From Planctomycetales bacterium 10988 (GTDB lineage Bacteria; Planctomycetota; Planctomycetia; Pirellulales; Pb10988): 64,000 nt of DNA. Within the stretch, counting starts at the first letter, position 1; each line of letters begins with the position of its first letter. A model generated the notes under the pieces. The model did no database searches, had not been told where the DNA came from, and saw only the letters and a program-made list of their open reading frames with translations. The position numbers and the translations under genes were made by a program. The stretch covers positions 5,670,709 through 5,734,708 of the forward strand of contig CP043547.1 of assembly GCA_009664345.1 (NCBI GenBank). Reading direction: 5' to 3'. Below, one piece after another: positions 37,226 through 47,947 of the stretch.

Positions 37226-38373
37226 TGAGTAACCTCCTTACGTGCCCAGCGATCTACACTTCGTAATACATCCAGCGTAGGGCTTGGGTCAAAATGATGA
37301 TATTTCAAAGCCCGACGGCATGCCGGGACAATTTCGTGAAACGCAATTTCTTTGTTCAAAAAACGAGCGACTGCTGCTTCGTTGGCCGCGTTGACGACGG
37401 CTCCGGTCGTTCCGCCTTGCTTGGCGACTTCCCAGCCCAATTCCAAAGCGGGGAATCGACCCAAATCGGGCGGTTCAAAATGCAAATCCCAAACCGCTTT
37501 CCAATCCATCTTGGCCGCGTTGCCTGCTTGACGATTTGGATAATCTAAAGCGTACTGGATTGGGAGTTTCATGTCAGGGGGGCTGAGTTGGGCAACCACC
37601 GATCCATCGACATATTCGACCATCGAATGAATCACCGATTGGGGGTGAATGACGACTTCGATCTGTTCCGGGCGAAGATCGAACAACCACCGGGCTTCGA
37701 TCATCTCGAGGGCCTTGTTCATCAGCGTGGCAGAATCCACGGTGATTTTTGGTCCCATCTTCCAAGTCGGATGATCGAGGGCTTCCTCGACGGAGACCTG
37801 TCGCAATTGATCGCGGGTGTGTCGCAGAAATGGCCCACCGCTCGCGGTCAAAATGATTCTTCGAACCTCGCGATCTTTCCCGGCCTGCAACGCTTGGAAA
37901 ATGGCACTATGTTCGCTATCGACTGGAAGAATAGGGGCTTTCCGTTCCTTGGCCAAGTCCGTCATCAGCTTCCCGGCGACAACGAGGGTTTCCTTATTCG
38001 CCAAGGCAACCGTCTTGCCTGCGGAAAGAGATTCCCAAGTACTTTCTAAACCAGCACTTCCGACAATCGCCGCCACGACGACATCGACTTCGTCCGAGGT
38101 AGCAATTTGATTGAGTCCCTCCGCGCCGGAGAGAATTTCGATTTGCGAAGGAAGGTCTTGCAGGCCAGGATAAGAACAGGCGGAAGGATCGGTCAGGACC
38201 AACCAGCGAGGGCGATATTTTTGGGCAAGCTGGCAAACATGCTCAATCGATCGGTGGGCAGATAAAGCCACCGCTTGCATGCGATCTTCAGCACAGCGAA
38301 TCACTTCCAGAGTACTGGTGCCGATACTTCCGGTTGCCCCGAGCACGGCAACACGTCTGCCTTCAGAACGCAT
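37210..38373 (-). CDS. dxr: 1-Deoxy-D-xylulose 5-phosphate reductoisomerase
   Basis: A 387-residue NADPH enzyme of the MEP isoprenoid pathway, converting DXP to MEP. The N-terminal dinucleotide motif VLGATGSIGTSTL, ALANKETLV, the metal-binding PVDSEHSA and the substrate loop with ASGGPF are all visible. The ATG at 38373 is chosen because GGAGGGG lies upstream and the Rossmann motif follows at once; the frame is open to 38421. It is first in the dxr-rseP-HAD operon. The cdsA and uppS genes that often stand before it are absent. Confidence 0.96.
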   Translation of the reverse strand: MRSEGRRVAVLGATGSIGTSTLEVIRCAEDRMQAVALSAHRSIEHVCQLAQKYRPRWLVLTDPSACSYPGLQDLPSQIEILSGAEGLNQIATSDEVDVVVAAIVGSAGLESTWESLSAGKTVALANKETLVVAGKLMTDLAKERKAPILPVDSEHSAIFQALQAGKDREVRRIILTASGGPFLRHTRDQLRQVSVEEALDHPTWKMGPKITVDSATLMNKALEMIEARWLFDLRPEQIEVVIHPQSVIHSMVEYVDGSVVAQLSPPDMKLPIQYALDYPNRQAGNAAKMDWKAVWDLHFEPPDLGRFPALELGWEVAKQGGTTGAVVNAANEAAVARFLNKEIAFHEIVPACRRALKYHHFDPSPTLDVLRSVDRWARKEVTQWASS

Positions 38374-39133
38374 GGTCAAAGGTTCCCCTCCTGGGAAATG
38401 GAACAGTAGAGGCAAGCACAAGACATGGCAAACTTCACCTCGGTCCCATCCTTTTATCTGAATTCGTTTTCGAGTTGTTTCGCCAATTTCTTAAAAGGCT
38501 CGGAGTAGAGCCCCTGATTGAAGGCAAAGTCGCTCGTGTTTGAGTGTTTAGCACTTCTTGAAACTGTTTTGTTAGAGCTTCAAGAAAAGAGAATCGTGCG
38601 AGGAACCTTTTTCGCAACCAATAAATTCGATTAGAAAAATCGTCTCCAACATGTCAGCATAGCGGTCCATTCGTTGGAGAGTCATACGAAACCACCTTGT
38701 AAGTGAGGAATCGTTTTAATCATTTTTATTGTAAAAGACCATGTCAGGATTCACAAGTCGGTTTCCTTTCTCAACGCATGGTGGAGAACTTGGCGGAGTT
38801 CTGCCATTTGACTACGATTTTTCAGAGTTTCTCCAGCTCGATCGCTTTGAGAATTGTTCTCGGCCCCAAGTCGGGTCTTCATGACAGGCTCGCTGGGATT
38901 TGCTAGAATTGATCTATCCGCCGTTTCGCACATTCTTCCCTGAGAAGGAACCGAAAAGTGGCGGTTCCAATAACCTTTTATCAAACTTCGTTGTTTAGAG
39001 ATCGTGTTACCCCTTCCTCACGGAGTCCCTGGTTGACTCTTCGGCAAGTTGAGAGGGCAATGCACGAGAATCGTTCGCAGCGATGTTTAGCAGATAGAAA
39101 TTACCTCATCCTGGTAGGGAGATTAGGAATAGA
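38374..39133. other. Divergent intergenic region dxr/ftsH
   Basis: About 760 bases without a convincing gene on either strand. It must carry the divergent promoters of dxr and ftsH. I see no strong repeats or hairpins in it. Confidence 0.5.
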
Positions 39134-41290
39134 ATGGACTCCAATCAACCGCAGAAACCCACTCCGCCCAAAGGCTCGCAAAACAAGAAAAATGATAAGA
39201 AAGGTTCGCCGCTTGCGAACAATATCATTGTTGTTGTGCTGATTGGGTTTGTCGTTCTCCTTCTGTTTTTGGGGCTCGGACCTCATCAGCAGCAGGTCTC
39301 GGTGCCCTATAGTGATCTATTGACCTTGATTGAAAAAGGCCCTGGCGGAACACATGAAATCCGCGGCTCCAATGGAGTGATCTTCCGCTATTCGGGGCTT
39401 TTCAAGAATGCCGAAGATACGCCGCTTCAGGTTGGTTCGGAGGCCATCACTGGGAAAATTGACCGCATTCAAGTAGAGCCCGCTAGGCCCAACAATCACA
39501 AAGCAGAAGGGTTGGCCTTCCAAACGCCTCGCATGGGTTTGGAGGAAGATCAATTCCTTTTCGATACCTTGCGAAAGTCCGAACTCAACTGGGGAGGGGA
39601 AGCAAGTCCTTCTCCTTTAATGGATTATGGCATTGCGATTATCTTTTGCTTGCTGGTTCTGATCCTGATTTATTATCTCTTCCGCAAGCTTTCCGGGGCC
39701 GGCTCGCCGATGGCCTTCGGGCGGAGTCGGGGACGAATGTATGCCCAAGAGGATATCGAAGTTACGTTCGATGAAGTGGCCGGAATCGATGAAGCCGTTG
39801 ATGAGCTTCGTGAAGTCGTTGAATTCTTGCGATATCCCGAAAAGTATCAAAATCTAGGCGGTCGAATTCCGAAAGGGGTGCTGCTGGTCGGACCTCCGGG
39901 AACCGGGAAAACCTTGCTTGCCAAGGCCATCGCAGGGGAAGCCGGCGTACCGTTCTTTAGTCTCTCTGGTTCTGATTTCGTCGAAATGTTTGTCGGGGTC
40001 GGGGCGGCCCGTGTACGGGATTTGTTCAATCAAGCCGAGTCCAAATCGCCTTGCATTATCTTCATCGACGAGTTGGATGCTTTGGGAAAAACCCGGGGCG
40101 GAAGTGTCGTGGGTGCGCATGACGAACGCGAACAAACCCTCAATGCCCTCTTGGTTGAGATGGATGGCTTTGATGCAAACACCGGCGTCATCGTCATGGC
40201 GGCGACGAACCGACCGGAAACCTTGGACCCTGCCTTGTTGCGACCGGGACGATTTGACCGAAATGTCCTTGTTGATCGGCCGGACATCCGTGGACGTGAG
40301 GCGATTCTCAAAGTCCATGTAGAAAACGTCAAGCTTGATGATTCCGTGGATTTGAAATCGATCGCCCGAATCACTTCCGGTTTTGTCGGAGCGGACTTGG
40401 CGAACTTGGTGAACGAAGCCGCGCTGCTGGCGGCCAGAAATGGAAAACCCGCCGTCAGTATGGAAGAGTTCAACGAAGGCGTCGAACGCGTCACCGCGGG
40501 GCTGGAAAAGAAACAACGCATCATTCATCAAGACGAAAAACAACGCGTGGCCTATCACGAAAGTGGTCATGCTCTCGTCGCTCATAGTCTGCCGAATACC
40601 GATCCTGTGCATAAAGTCTCAGTCATTCCTCGGGGGCTTGCGGCCTTGGGATACATGCTCCAACGCCCCGAAGGCGATCGTTATTTGATGACCAAAGGCG
40701 AGCTAGAAAGCCGCATCAAAGTCCTCTTGGCTGGCACGATTGCCGAAGAAATCATCTTTGAGGAAGTTTCCACCGGGGCACAAAATGACCTGGAACGGGC
40801 AACCTCCATCGCCCGCAGCATGGTGATGGATTATGGAATGAGTCGCCTAGGTAGGGTCACTTTCCGGGAAAGTTCGCAATCCCCGTTCTTGGCCGGTTCT
40901 GGCGGGGCGGATGCAGGGCGCATGCGGGAACATAGCGAACAAACTGCCCGAGAGATCGACGAGGAAGTTCAACATATCGTCACGGAGAACCTCGAAGCCG
41001 TGCGAAAGATTCTAGGGGATCAACGCGAAATCTTGGAGAGAATGGCCCAGACGTTGATTATTAAAGAAGTCATCGACGCGGAGGAATTGCAACGGATCAT
41101 TGATGGAAAACAGGAAGTTCCAACCGCGGAAGAATTGAATTTGGCCGATGAAGAAAAGTCCACATCGGAAGAAGGTGATGCTGACGAAGTCTCTCCGAAA
41201 ACCTTGGAGAATGGCCAATCTACCGTGGGTGCCGGCAACGATGCCGAAACCTCTTCCTCCCCGCCTGAAGAGGATGCCAAGACAACTTAA
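39134..41290 (+). CDS. ftsH: ATP-dependent zinc metalloprotease FtsH
   Basis: A 718-residue membrane AAA protease that degrades misfolded membrane proteins and short-lived regulators. Order: two transmembrane helices (about 29-48 and 165-183) flanking a periplasmic domain, Walker A GPPGTGKT at 253-260, Walker [14 protein letters not shown] with [18 protein letters not shown], and the zinc site HESGH (H475, E476, H479; HEAGH is the commoner form). The tail beyond 660 is acidic and disordered. A polar Gln/Lys/Pro-rich segment precedes the first helix. Confidence 0.97.
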   Translation: MDSNQPQKPTPPKGSQNKKNDKKGSPLANNIIVVVLIGFVVLLLFLGLGPHQQQVSVPYSDLLTLIEKGPGGTHEIRGSNGVIFRYSGLFKNAEDTPLQVGSEAITGKIDRIQVEPARPNNHKAEGLAFQTPRMGLEEDQFLFDTLRKSELNWGGEASPSPLMDYGIAIIFCLLVLILIYYLFRKLSGAGSPMAFGRSRGRMYAQEDIEVTFDEVAGIDEAVDELREVVEFLRYPEKYQNLGGRIPKGVLLVGPPGTGKTLLAKAIAGEAGVPFFSLSGSDFVEMFVGVGAARVRDLFNQAESKSPCIIFIDELDALGKTRGGSVVGAHDEREQTLNALLVEMDGFDANTGVIVMAATNRPETLDPALLRPGRFDRNVLVDRPDIRGREAILKVHVENVKLDDSVDLKSIARITSGFVGADLANLVNEAALLAARNGKPAVSMEEFNEGVERVTAGLEKKQRIIHQDEKQRVAYHESGHALVAHSLPNTDPVHKVSVIPRGLAALGYMLQRPEGDRYLMTKGELESRIKVLLAGTIAEEIIFEEVSTGAQNDLERATSIARSMVMDYGMSRLGRVTFRESSQSPFLAGSGGADAGRMREHSEQTAREIDEEVQHIVTENLEAVRKILGDQREILERMAQTLIIKEVIDAEELQRIIDGKQEVPTAEELNLADEEKSTSEEGDADEVSPKTLENGQSTVGAGNDAETSSSPPEEDAKTT

Positions 41291-41316
41291 TTGATTTTCA
41301 ACTGGGCCAACAAAAA

Positions 41317-41356
41317 ACGAGGCATCCCCTGGGGCAAGTAAGGGATACCTCGTTCT
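41317..41356 (+). terminator. Hairpin after ftsH
   Basis: ACGAGGCATCCC at 41317-41328 pairs with GGGATACCTCGT at 41342-41353 with a single C-A mismatch. Only a short T stretch follows. Confidence 0.6.
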
Positions 41357-41521
41357 GGAGTCGTTTGCGAACTGGTTGCTCAGGGAGTCCAGAGCAAAGC
41401 AACCAGCGAATTTCAAACGACGTTCGCCTACCGGGCGTAGGTGGCTATGGAATACGTTAAGATCGTGTTGAGGAAAGTTGTTTTTGAGCGAAGCTTGAAT
41501 TCGTTAAACGCTTGAGCTTTT

Positions 41522-41959
41522 TTAGCCCCAGAAATTCCACCATGACTTGGCATGCTTCATCGAGGCCTGCCTGCGACAGCCATTGCTTTCAGGGGAAAAA
41601 TTAAGAGGCCAAACCGTCGTTTCATCGTAAATGGCACCTTGCAACAACGCCCCATCAATTTTGGCTAGGGAAAGGTCTGCTCCCAAGAAATTGGCATTTC
41701 TTAAATCTGCCTGACGTAAATCAGAGGCAATCAGCGTTGCTCCGGCAAAAGAGCAGCTTTCGAGGCAAAGATTGGAAAGATCGGCCTCGATCAGGTCCTG
41801 TTCGGAAAAATCAGTTCCCGCCAAATCTTCACTTTCACAGACAAATAACAATCGTTGCGTATAGCGATGGTAAATCCCATAAACCTCGGGGGTTTCCAGA
41901 TTTTCGTAAAATTGTGGGGAAGTCGTTCGTTCTTGGATATTCATAAGATGTGTGGACAT
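41522..41959 (-). CDS. Pentapeptide-repeat protein
   Basis: A 145-residue protein. After about 45 residues of unassigned N-terminus, the A(D/N)Lxx repeat runs from about 46 to 112 (for example FSEQDLIEADLSNL and ASDLRQADLRNANFLGADLS), which should form a short right-handed quadrilateral beta helix. The last part contains three Trp and a basic patch. Repeats are too few for a gyrase-mimic of the Qnr type. Function unknown. It converges on ftsH. Confidence 0.85.
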   Translation of the reverse strand: MSTHLMNIQERTTSPQFYENLETPEVYGIYHRYTQRLLFVCESEDLAGTDFSEQDLIEADLSNLCLESCSFAGATLIASDLRQADLRNANFLGADLSLAKIDGALLQGAIYDETTVWPLNFSPESNGCRRQASMKHAKSWWNFWG

Positions 41960-42257
41960 GAAGCAGCTCCTTGCTTATTCGTTCCAAGCTCAGGTTTCCC
42001 CGAGCTATTGATGTCGTCAGAGGTGTAAATGGTAATCAAACCTTATGCAAAGCAAATGCCAATTTGATAGAGATGCAGGCAAGATGATTGCGGTTACGCC
42101 GTTTAACTTGTTTGATTACAGTCGCTTACGAAAAGTTAATTGATTGCAGAATTGGCAATCGTGTAGCGAAAAATGAAAAAAGTAGAATGGAAAGATTCAC
42201 AATTTTGAAAAAAGAATCTATAACAACGTGAATAAATGATACGAAAGAAAGGTAGAA

Positions 42258-43544
42258 TTATAGCAAGTCGTTTTCGAAATGATAAAACTCAGTCGTATCT
42301 CCGGCATTCAGTTGATCGACCTCGGAGGGAATAATGAGAAAACCATCCGCGGAGACGATCGAAGTGAGACGTGAACCACCTTGGATTTGAAGAGGGGTAA
42401 TTCCTCCGTTGACCAAAGTACCGCGAACGAAATCGGTCCTCCCTTCTTTGGATAGGATTGACTGATTCAGGCGACGCATTGATTTAGAATAGGCAATCTT
42501 AGTCGCTTTACCACCCCATCTTTGGGGGATTTGGCTCACAAAAAGTTCATAGATCCAATAACAAGCCACGGGATTTCCAGGCAACAAAAAGACCAACTTC
42601 CCTTCCCAAAAACCAATCCCTGCCGGACCTCCAGGCTTCGTTGCAATGCCATGGAAGATCAATTCGCCATCTTCCTTGAGAATTTGCGGTAGATAATCTT
42701 CTCCACCCGCGCTCGTTCCGCCGGAGACAAGAATCAGATCGGCTTCCGTCTGTCGCAAAGTCTCTTTGACTTCCTCAGGGTGGTCGATGACATTTTTGAT
42801 TTCCAGGGGATAAGCACCGTCTCGCTGGACCAAGGATTGCAACATCGGACCGTTCGAGTCCGCAAACCGAAAGCCTTCCGGTTGCGAACCTGGCGGCAAC
42901 AGTTCATTTCCCGTGATCAAAAGGGAAACCTTTGGTTTTTGACGAACGGGAACTCGCTTCATTCCCAACATGGAAAGAAGACCGACATCCGCAGGACGAA
43001 TTCTGCGTCCCGCAGCCAGAATCTTCGACCCTTCCATCAAGTCTTCGCCGGGTTCCGCAACATGTTTCCCTGCCGGGAGTTCCACCCCCATCTCCCAGTA
43101 GGTTTGTTTATCGTTATGTGGCTTGCAATGTTCAATCGGAATCACCGTATCGGCCCCGTCTGGCAGCGGAGCCCCGGTGAAGATCTGAATCGCCGTACCG
43201 GGTTGAACTTGTAAAGAAGTCCCTTGCCCCGGTCGGGATAAACCTAACCTCTCTAGTAAGACGGGCTTTTCTTCGGTGGCTCCTTGTAAGTCTTCCGCCC
43301 TGACCGCGAAACCATCCATCATGCCACGTTGAAAATGAGGAATGGAAATCGGGGCAATCACATCCTTTGCTAAAATTCTTCCGTAGGCTTCCGATAATTT
43401 GACGGCTTCATCGCCTGATAACGTAGGATGAGTCTTGAGGAAATCTTCAATCCAGGCTTGTACCACTTCCACGGGGGTCCGCTTTCCCTGTTGGCAGGAA
43501 CCCAGCGAAGGAGATTGCGAGGATGATTTGGACGGGAAATTCAT
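42258..43544 (-). CDS. moeA: Molybdopterin molybdenumtransferase
   Basis: A 428-residue enzyme that inserts molybdate into adenylated molybdopterin. The N-terminal HFQRGMMDGFAVRAED segment, IPIEHCK, the central VSLLITGNELLPPG and LILVSGGTSAGGEDY and the C-terminal FLLPGNPVACY are classical. Domain IV follows with the usual Gly-rich strand. No other moa/mob gene is close. A polar Ser/Gln-rich N-terminal extension of about 20 residues precedes the conserved part, so a later start is possible. Confidence 0.93.
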   Translation of the reverse strand: MNFPSKSSSQSPSLGSCQQGKRTPVEVVQAWIEDFLKTHPTLSGDEAVKLSEAYGRILAKDVIAPISIPHFQRGMMDGFAVRAEDLQGATEEKPVLLERLGLSRPGQGTSLQVQPGTAIQIFTGAPLPDGADTVIPIEHCKPHNDKQTYWEMGVELPAGKHVAEPGEDLMEGSKILAAGRRIRPADVGLLSMLGMKRVPVRQKPKVSLLITGNELLPPGSQPEGFRFADSNGPMLQSLVQRDGAYPLEIKNVIDHPEEVKETLRQTEADLILVSGGTSAGGEDYLPQILKEDGELIFHGIATKPGGPAGIGFWEGKLVFLLPGNPVACYWIYELFVSQIPQRWGGKATKIAYSKSMRRLNQSILSKEGRTDFVRGTLVNGGITPLQIQGGSRLTSIVSADGFLIIPSEVDQLNAGDTTEFYHFENDLL

Positions 43545-43960
43545 ACAAGTACCTGAAGATTTCTGGGAGATGCCACCGTGAGGGGAGCGAATCGACGTAA
43601 CCTTCTTTTGGTTGTAGTGGGCAAGGAATTCCCGGACAATGCCTCCAATGGTGGGATTGTGAACTTGCGAGAGACACCGAAGAACCGTATCTTCGACAAC
43701 TTACGCGATCGATTCGAGGTAAATGCCCTCACGATTTCGCGACAGTCCGCTTCGATTCGCCCTTAATTTGTCCCTGTTGGAATGGCCGAGATTCCCTGCA
43801 ATTGGATCGAGAGATGTACCTGAGTCTGTCTTCTCCAAAGGGGGAACTTCACTCGGTTTCTCTGGTGAGTCTTTGCCCGATCTATCATGATCCATCTATT
43901 TCTTCATGTGTTATGATCAACGGCAACCATTCTGAATAGGAGAGAAAGGATGAAAATAGA
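43545..43960. other. Divergent intergenic region moeA/yceH
   Basis: About 415 bases. A 62-codon frame at 43578-43766 has no ribosome-binding site and an unlikely composition, and was not accepted. No repeats seen. Confidence 0.5.
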
Positions 43961-44734
43961 ATGAGTGATCTGCCCCCACGCCCGAGTGAGCTTGCCGAAA
44001 ATCCCCCACGCTGGGTCCCTCTCAATCCCCAAGAACGCCGGGTACTTGGGGTCCTTGTCGAGAAGGCAAAGACGACTCCGGATGTCTATCCACTTACCCT
44101 CAATGCCATGAAGTCCGGTTGCAATCAAAAGAGCAATCGTTCCCCGACGATGTCGCTTGAGATCGAGGATATCGAGGAAACGATCGATTCCTTACGGGAA
44201 AAAGGGGCGGTCGCGGAGGTTCTCGGTTCTGGCCGTGTCGAGAAGTACCGTCATTTTGCCTACGAATGGTTTGGAGTAGGGCGCGTCGAGGTGGCGATTC
44301 TGGCCGAGTTGTTGTTACGGGGAGAGCAGACCCTCGGAGAACTGAGGGCGAGAACTTCTCGGATGGAAAAAATAGCTGATCTCGATGAACTCAAAGGGTA
44401 TCTCGACACGCTGATCGAACAGAATCTCGTGATCGAGCTCTCTCCCAAAGGCCGCGGGCAACTCGTCACACACGGGCTCTATTCCCCTGTGGAACTTGAT
44501 CGGTTAAAAATCCGGCTGGAACGAAACGCCGGCTCCACGGATTCCTCCCCTTCTACTTCTGCCCCGGCATCCGCATCTCCGGGGGTGGTTCCGAATGCCG
44601 ATGCTTTGGAGAAGAATGTTGCAGAGCTGACTCAACAAGTTGCCTCCTTGCAAGCAAAGCTAGAGAGCATGGAAGCGAAATTGTCCTCGTATCAGCAAGC
44701 CTTCGAGGAATTAAAGGCGGCGCTCGGAGAATAG
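43961..44734 (+). CDS. yceH: YceH family (DUF480) winged-helix protein
   Basis: A 257-residue homologue of E. coli YceH. Two winged-helix domains: the first with RRVLGVLVEKAKTTPDVYPL and MKSGCNQKSNRSP, the second with EVAILAELLLRGEQTLGELR and ARTSRME. A Ser/Ala/Pro linker (about 190-208) leads to a C-terminal coiled coil (ELTQQVASLQAKLESMEAKL). Its biological role is not established, although DNA binding is suggested by the fold. It stands alone, with a bidirectional terminator after it. Confidence 0.93.
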   Translation: MSDLPPRPSELAENPPRWVPLNPQERRVLGVLVEKAKTTPDVYPLTLNAMKSGCNQKSNRSPTMSLEIEDIEETIDSLREKGAVAEVLGSGRVEKYRHFAYEWFGVGRVEVAILAELLLRGEQTLGELRARTSRMEKIADLDELKGYLDTLIEQNLVIELSPKGRGQLVTHGLYSPVELDRLKIRLERNAGSTDSSPSTSAPASASPGVVPNADALEKNVAELTQQVASLQAKLESMEAKLSSYQQAFEELKAALGE

Positions 44735-44765
44735 CAAAAAGCAATTTTTCATTTGAGAAGAGAAA

Positions 44766-44803
44766 AGCCAGTCTCGCACGATAAGCGGGGCTGGCTTTTT
44801 TTG
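44766..44803. terminator. Terminator between convergent genes
   Basis: AGCCAG-T-C-TCGC pairs with GCGGGGCTGGCT using two G-T pairs, followed by seven T on the plus strand and by AAAA on the other side. It serves yceH and probably also the gene ending at 44828. Confidence 0.85.
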
Positions 44804-44827
44804 TTTGACCGACTTTGATCATTCACA

Positions 44828-46645
44828 TTAGGGGAACGTTGGCGCTGAGAAGGTATCATTAAAATCGAAGGAAGGGGCATTCGATTCCGCTGGGGCCATC
44901 TCGGTGTAAATCGGTAAATGTCGATAGTACACTTCCAGAATGAAGATCGCAAAGCAAGTCGTATAAAGTCTCCCTGCGTCGTCTCCCCAGGCGGTACGTT
45001 TCACCCCCCAGCTTCCTATTTCTTTCCCCTTTGTCTCTTGCAGGCTTACGACCAAATCGCGAGTGACACTATTCCACCGTTCCCATAAGGCACCTTCGAG
45101 ATGATGAAAGAATTGAGTGCCGTAATACCAGTAATAATAGTTGAGCTTTTGTCTGCTGGGGAGATTTTGCATCAGCCAGCTCGCGCCGCGTTGCATCCGT
45201 TTATCTTTTCTGGCCCAACCCAGATACTGGCGGCAAAGCAAGGCCTCGGCAGTCATCACTTCGGTCACTCCCACAGTCCCATTCGGTCCATTCGGGGCTA
45301 AATATCCGTAAAGACTGGCATCTTGATCAGAGGCGGAGTCCAGATACCGACCTGCTTCGTCGAAGACTTCCGGGGGAATTTGAAACCCTCCCATTCGAGC
45401 ACTTTGCAAAGCCATCAAACACCAACCAGAAACCGAAGTATCACTTCCCTTGCGAGCGCCATAGCGCCAACCTCCGTGGTCCGGGTCTTGACTCTCAACG
45501 ATGTAGTTGATCGCGCGTTCGGCCGGAACCTTCAAACGTGGGTCACGAGTCATCGCGTACAGTTCACAAACGACGATCGTTGCTTGACCATGGGTATAAA
45601 ATCGGTGCGAGTGAAAGGCCTCGTCATCGTAAAAGGAACCTTCTTCATCCTGCCCGGCAAGGAGGAAGTTCAAGCCTTTTTGCATCAGCTCGATGTATTC
45701 CCCATCGCGATGGGTATGGCCGGCTCCTTGGAAAGCGAGCATTGCCATGGCCGTCGCAGCCATCCGGTTTTCACGATTCGCGCCATCCTCGTAAGGCCCC
45801 TTGAGACTCCAGCTTCCTTCACGCTTGTTTTGTTGTTTCTCCAGCCAGCCGAGCGCCAAATTAACGGCGTCTTCACTCTCCTTCGAACCGCCGTATTTTC
45901 TGAGGAGGGCCTTCTTCATCCCTGGCGAACGGCCTTCCAACTGCATCGAAATGCCTGGAACATCGATGGTGCTGACATTGATTTGCCCGGCATCAAAGGT
46001 TGGGATATCCAACTGAGCCGCTGCCGCAAAAGGATCGGAAGTTTCAGGCATCTCGGTGAGAACTTCCATCTCTTCGGGAACTTCAGTGTCTACCTCAAAG
46101 GAATCATCTTCAAGTTGAAATCCTTCCTCTTCCGACCAGTTGGCATCGACCACCAGAGGTTTCTCGGTGGCTGTGGAAAACCACCAAAGTGCCCCGATAA
46201 GCAGAACCACCACATGGGCGATGATACTAATCAGCCACGGCGGAGCCTTTTTGAATACCTCATCGATCGGCTCCTCGTTCTCTTCCTCCTCCGGATTCTT
46301 GGTCGTTAAGAGCCGCTTGTCTCCTTTTGGAACCGGGATAGGTCTGGCTCCGGGACCAAGCTGCCGGGGCATCGCCTTACTTGCAGGAATATTTCCTCCA
46401 AATGTCGGTGTTGGTTCCTTTGGCTGCGCGGCTTGCTCCTTGGGAATCGGAGTAGGGGCCATGGGCTTCGGAGTAGGGGTCCCCTGAGGAATGGGCTTGG
46501 GAGCCATCGGCTTCGGGGATGGAGTTCCTTGAGGAATCGGCCGCGGGGCTTTCGGCTTGCCCGAGACTGGCTGAGGACGCGGGGGTTCCGACTCTGAAGG
46601 GGTCTCAGAAAGAGGCCGAGGTGAAAGGGGTCGATCTGGAGTCAT
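44828..46645 (-). CDS. Membrane protein with squalene-cyclase-like alpha-toroid domain
   Basis: A 605-residue protein. The first 100 residues are Pro/Lys-rich with tandem short repeats of the type PKPMAPKPIPQGTP. One transmembrane helix is at about 137-158, and an acidic stretch (170-225) follows. The C-terminal 370 residues form an alpha/alpha-toroid with the repeats of the prenyltransferase/squalene oxidase family, for example LALGWLEKQQN, GLNFLLAGQDEEGSF and the segment DPDHGGWRYG. The DxDD catalytic motif of cyclases is not seen, so a binding or scaffold role is more likely than cyclisation. The plan resembles the VWA protein at 119-1720. Confidence 0.82.
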   Translation of the reverse strand: MTPDRPLSPRPLSETPSESEPPRPQPVSGKPKAPRPIPQGTPSPKPMAPKPIPQGTPTPKPMAPTPIPKEQAAQPKEPTPTFGGNIPASKAMPRQLGPGARPIPVPKGDKRLLTTKNPEEEENEEPIDEVFKKAPPWLISIIAHVVVLLIGALWWFSTATEKPLVVDANWSEEEGFQLEDDSFEVDTEVPEEMEVLTEMPETSDPFAAAAQLDIPTFDAGQINVSTIDVPGISMQLEGRSPGMKKALLRKYGGSKESEDAVNLALGWLEKQQNKREGSWSLKGPYEDGANRENRMAATAMAMLAFQGAGHTHRDGEYIELMQKGLNFLLAGQDEEGSFYDDEAFHSHRFYTHGQATIVVCELYAMTRDPRLKVPAERAINYIVESQDPDHGGWRYGARKGSDTSVSGWCLMALQSARMGGFQIPPEVFDEAGRYLDSASDQDASLYGYLAPNGPNGTVGVTEVMTAEALLCRQYLGWARKDKRMQRGASWLMQNLPSRQKLNYYYWYYGTQFFHHLEGALWERWNSVTRDLVVSLQETKGKEIGSWGVKRTAWGDDAGRLYTTCFAIFILEVYYRHLPIYTEMAPAESNAPSFDFNDTFSAPTFP

Positions 46646-47131
46646 AGCCCTGGGGTTCCAGCAGTTTGGGGGATTTTAAATCTTCGAAAGTCCTCTGAGA
46701 TGGGAAATCCTCAAGAGGGCTCCGTGGTCATCTTCCGTTGTCAGAGTGACAAAACTGGGAATTTTGTCGGTTGTCAGTCGCACCCTTGGTGAGGGATTCT
46801 AAACAGGGGCTTTGGCTGAGGAAGTGAATTTCGCACTTGCAGAGCTAGCCCAGTGGTCCTTCATAATAGCCAACTAAAAGAGGGATTTCATCTCTTTTTT
46901 TCTAAATGCCCACCCTTTCTTTGCCTATTGATAAAGGGCGCATCGTGTAATGTAATCGATCCTGAAAGCTGGTGCCACCCGCAACTCTTGAAACAGGGGA
47001 ACAGCGCGAAATAATGGGACTTAGCCAAGAGCGCCCTCGACCACTCCGTAGAATTGTACGCTCGAATCAATTGGATGTTGCAGCTTTTCTTTGAATCCTA
47101 CCCAAGTCTCCCTTTTGAGCGATCATGCCCC
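46646..47131. other. Divergent intergenic region
   Basis: About 485 bases with no gene I accept. The frame of the carbonic anhydrase-like gene is open from 47054, but the family N-terminus starts near 47132. Confidence 0.5.
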
Positions 47132-47647
47132 ATGAAGCGTCAAACGCAATTTCGTTCCGAATTGATCCATCCCACCGTTTTTCTGGCCGCTGGCTCGCAG
47201 ATCGTCGGTGAAGTTCATCTCGCGGAAGAGGCGAGTGTCTGGTTCAATGCCGTACTGCGAGGAGATACCACTCCGCTCACCATTGGGCCTCGGAGCAATA
47301 TCCAAGACGGGGCGATTCTGCACGCCGATCCTGGTTTTCCTACGATCATTGCGGAAGAAGTCACTGTCGGGCATGGGGCGATTGTCCACGGGGCGAAGAT
47401 CACAAGCGGGGCTCTGATCGGAATGAGGGCGGTTCTTCTCAATGGAGCACAAATCGGAGAAGAGAGCCTGATCGGAGCGGGAGCCATCGTGAAAGAGAAA
47501 CAAGTCATCCCGCCGGGGGTCTTAGCCGTAGGGACGCCTGCCCGCGTCGTTCGAGAACTGACCCAAGCGGAGCGGAAAGGTTTGCGCGAGACAGCCCTTC
47601 GCTATGTCGAAGCCGCCCGACAATATCGAGAAACCTCAGGAAGTTAA
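47132..47647 (+). CDS. Gamma-class carbonic anhydrase-like protein
   Basis: A 171-residue left-handed beta-helix protein of the gamma carbonic anhydrase / YrdA group. The three metal-binding His are in place: H64 in AILHADPG, H81 and H86 in VGHGAIVHG. The hexapeptide repeats run through SNIQDGAILH, VTVGHGAIVHGAKI and ALIGMRAVLLNGAQIGEESL, followed by the C-terminal helix with ERKGLRE. Many members lack strong activity, so CO2 hydration is not certain. Start chosen at 47132, since upstream codons add nothing family-like; the ribosome-binding site is weak. Confidence 0.9.
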   Translation: MKRQTQFRSELIHPTVFLAAGSQIVGEVHLAEEASVWFNAVLRGDTTPLTIGPRSNIQDGAILHADPGFPTIIAEEVTVGHGAIVHGAKITSGALIGMRAVLLNGAQIGEESLIGAGAIVKEKQVIPPGVLAVGTPARVVRELTQAERKGLRETALRYVEAARQYRETSGS

Positions 47648-47947
47648 CGCCTCTTCTTCCGCCAATTCGTTTACAGGGAATATCCCTATTCCAAAAAGCT
47701 TTTTAAGACAGAGATATTCTGCATTTTTTACCCCTTGGCTTTTTCACCATTCTAGGTCAAAATAAAAGAGGCCCCTGGAAAGAAGATTTCACCTTCAGGG
47801 GTAGACAATCCCGCCTAAGCCAACCTATTTTGTTTGATAGTCGTGCTTTCGTCCTCTCTGTTAATGTCTTTCTTGAGGGTAAGTAGAGGAACCCCCCTTG
47901 CCTCACAAGCCACTCATCCTTAATCAGCCTACTGAAAAGGGAACTTT

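Noticed and set aside
43578-43766. 62-codon frame between moeA and yceH
   Set aside because: No ribosome-binding site and no family resemblance.
45323-46309. 328-codon plus-strand frame
   Set aside because: Antisense to the squalene-cyclase-like gene.
46490-46620. Short tandem DNA repeat
   Set aside because: It is the coding of the Pro/Lys-rich repeats in the N-terminus of the 44828-46645 protein and is already explained.
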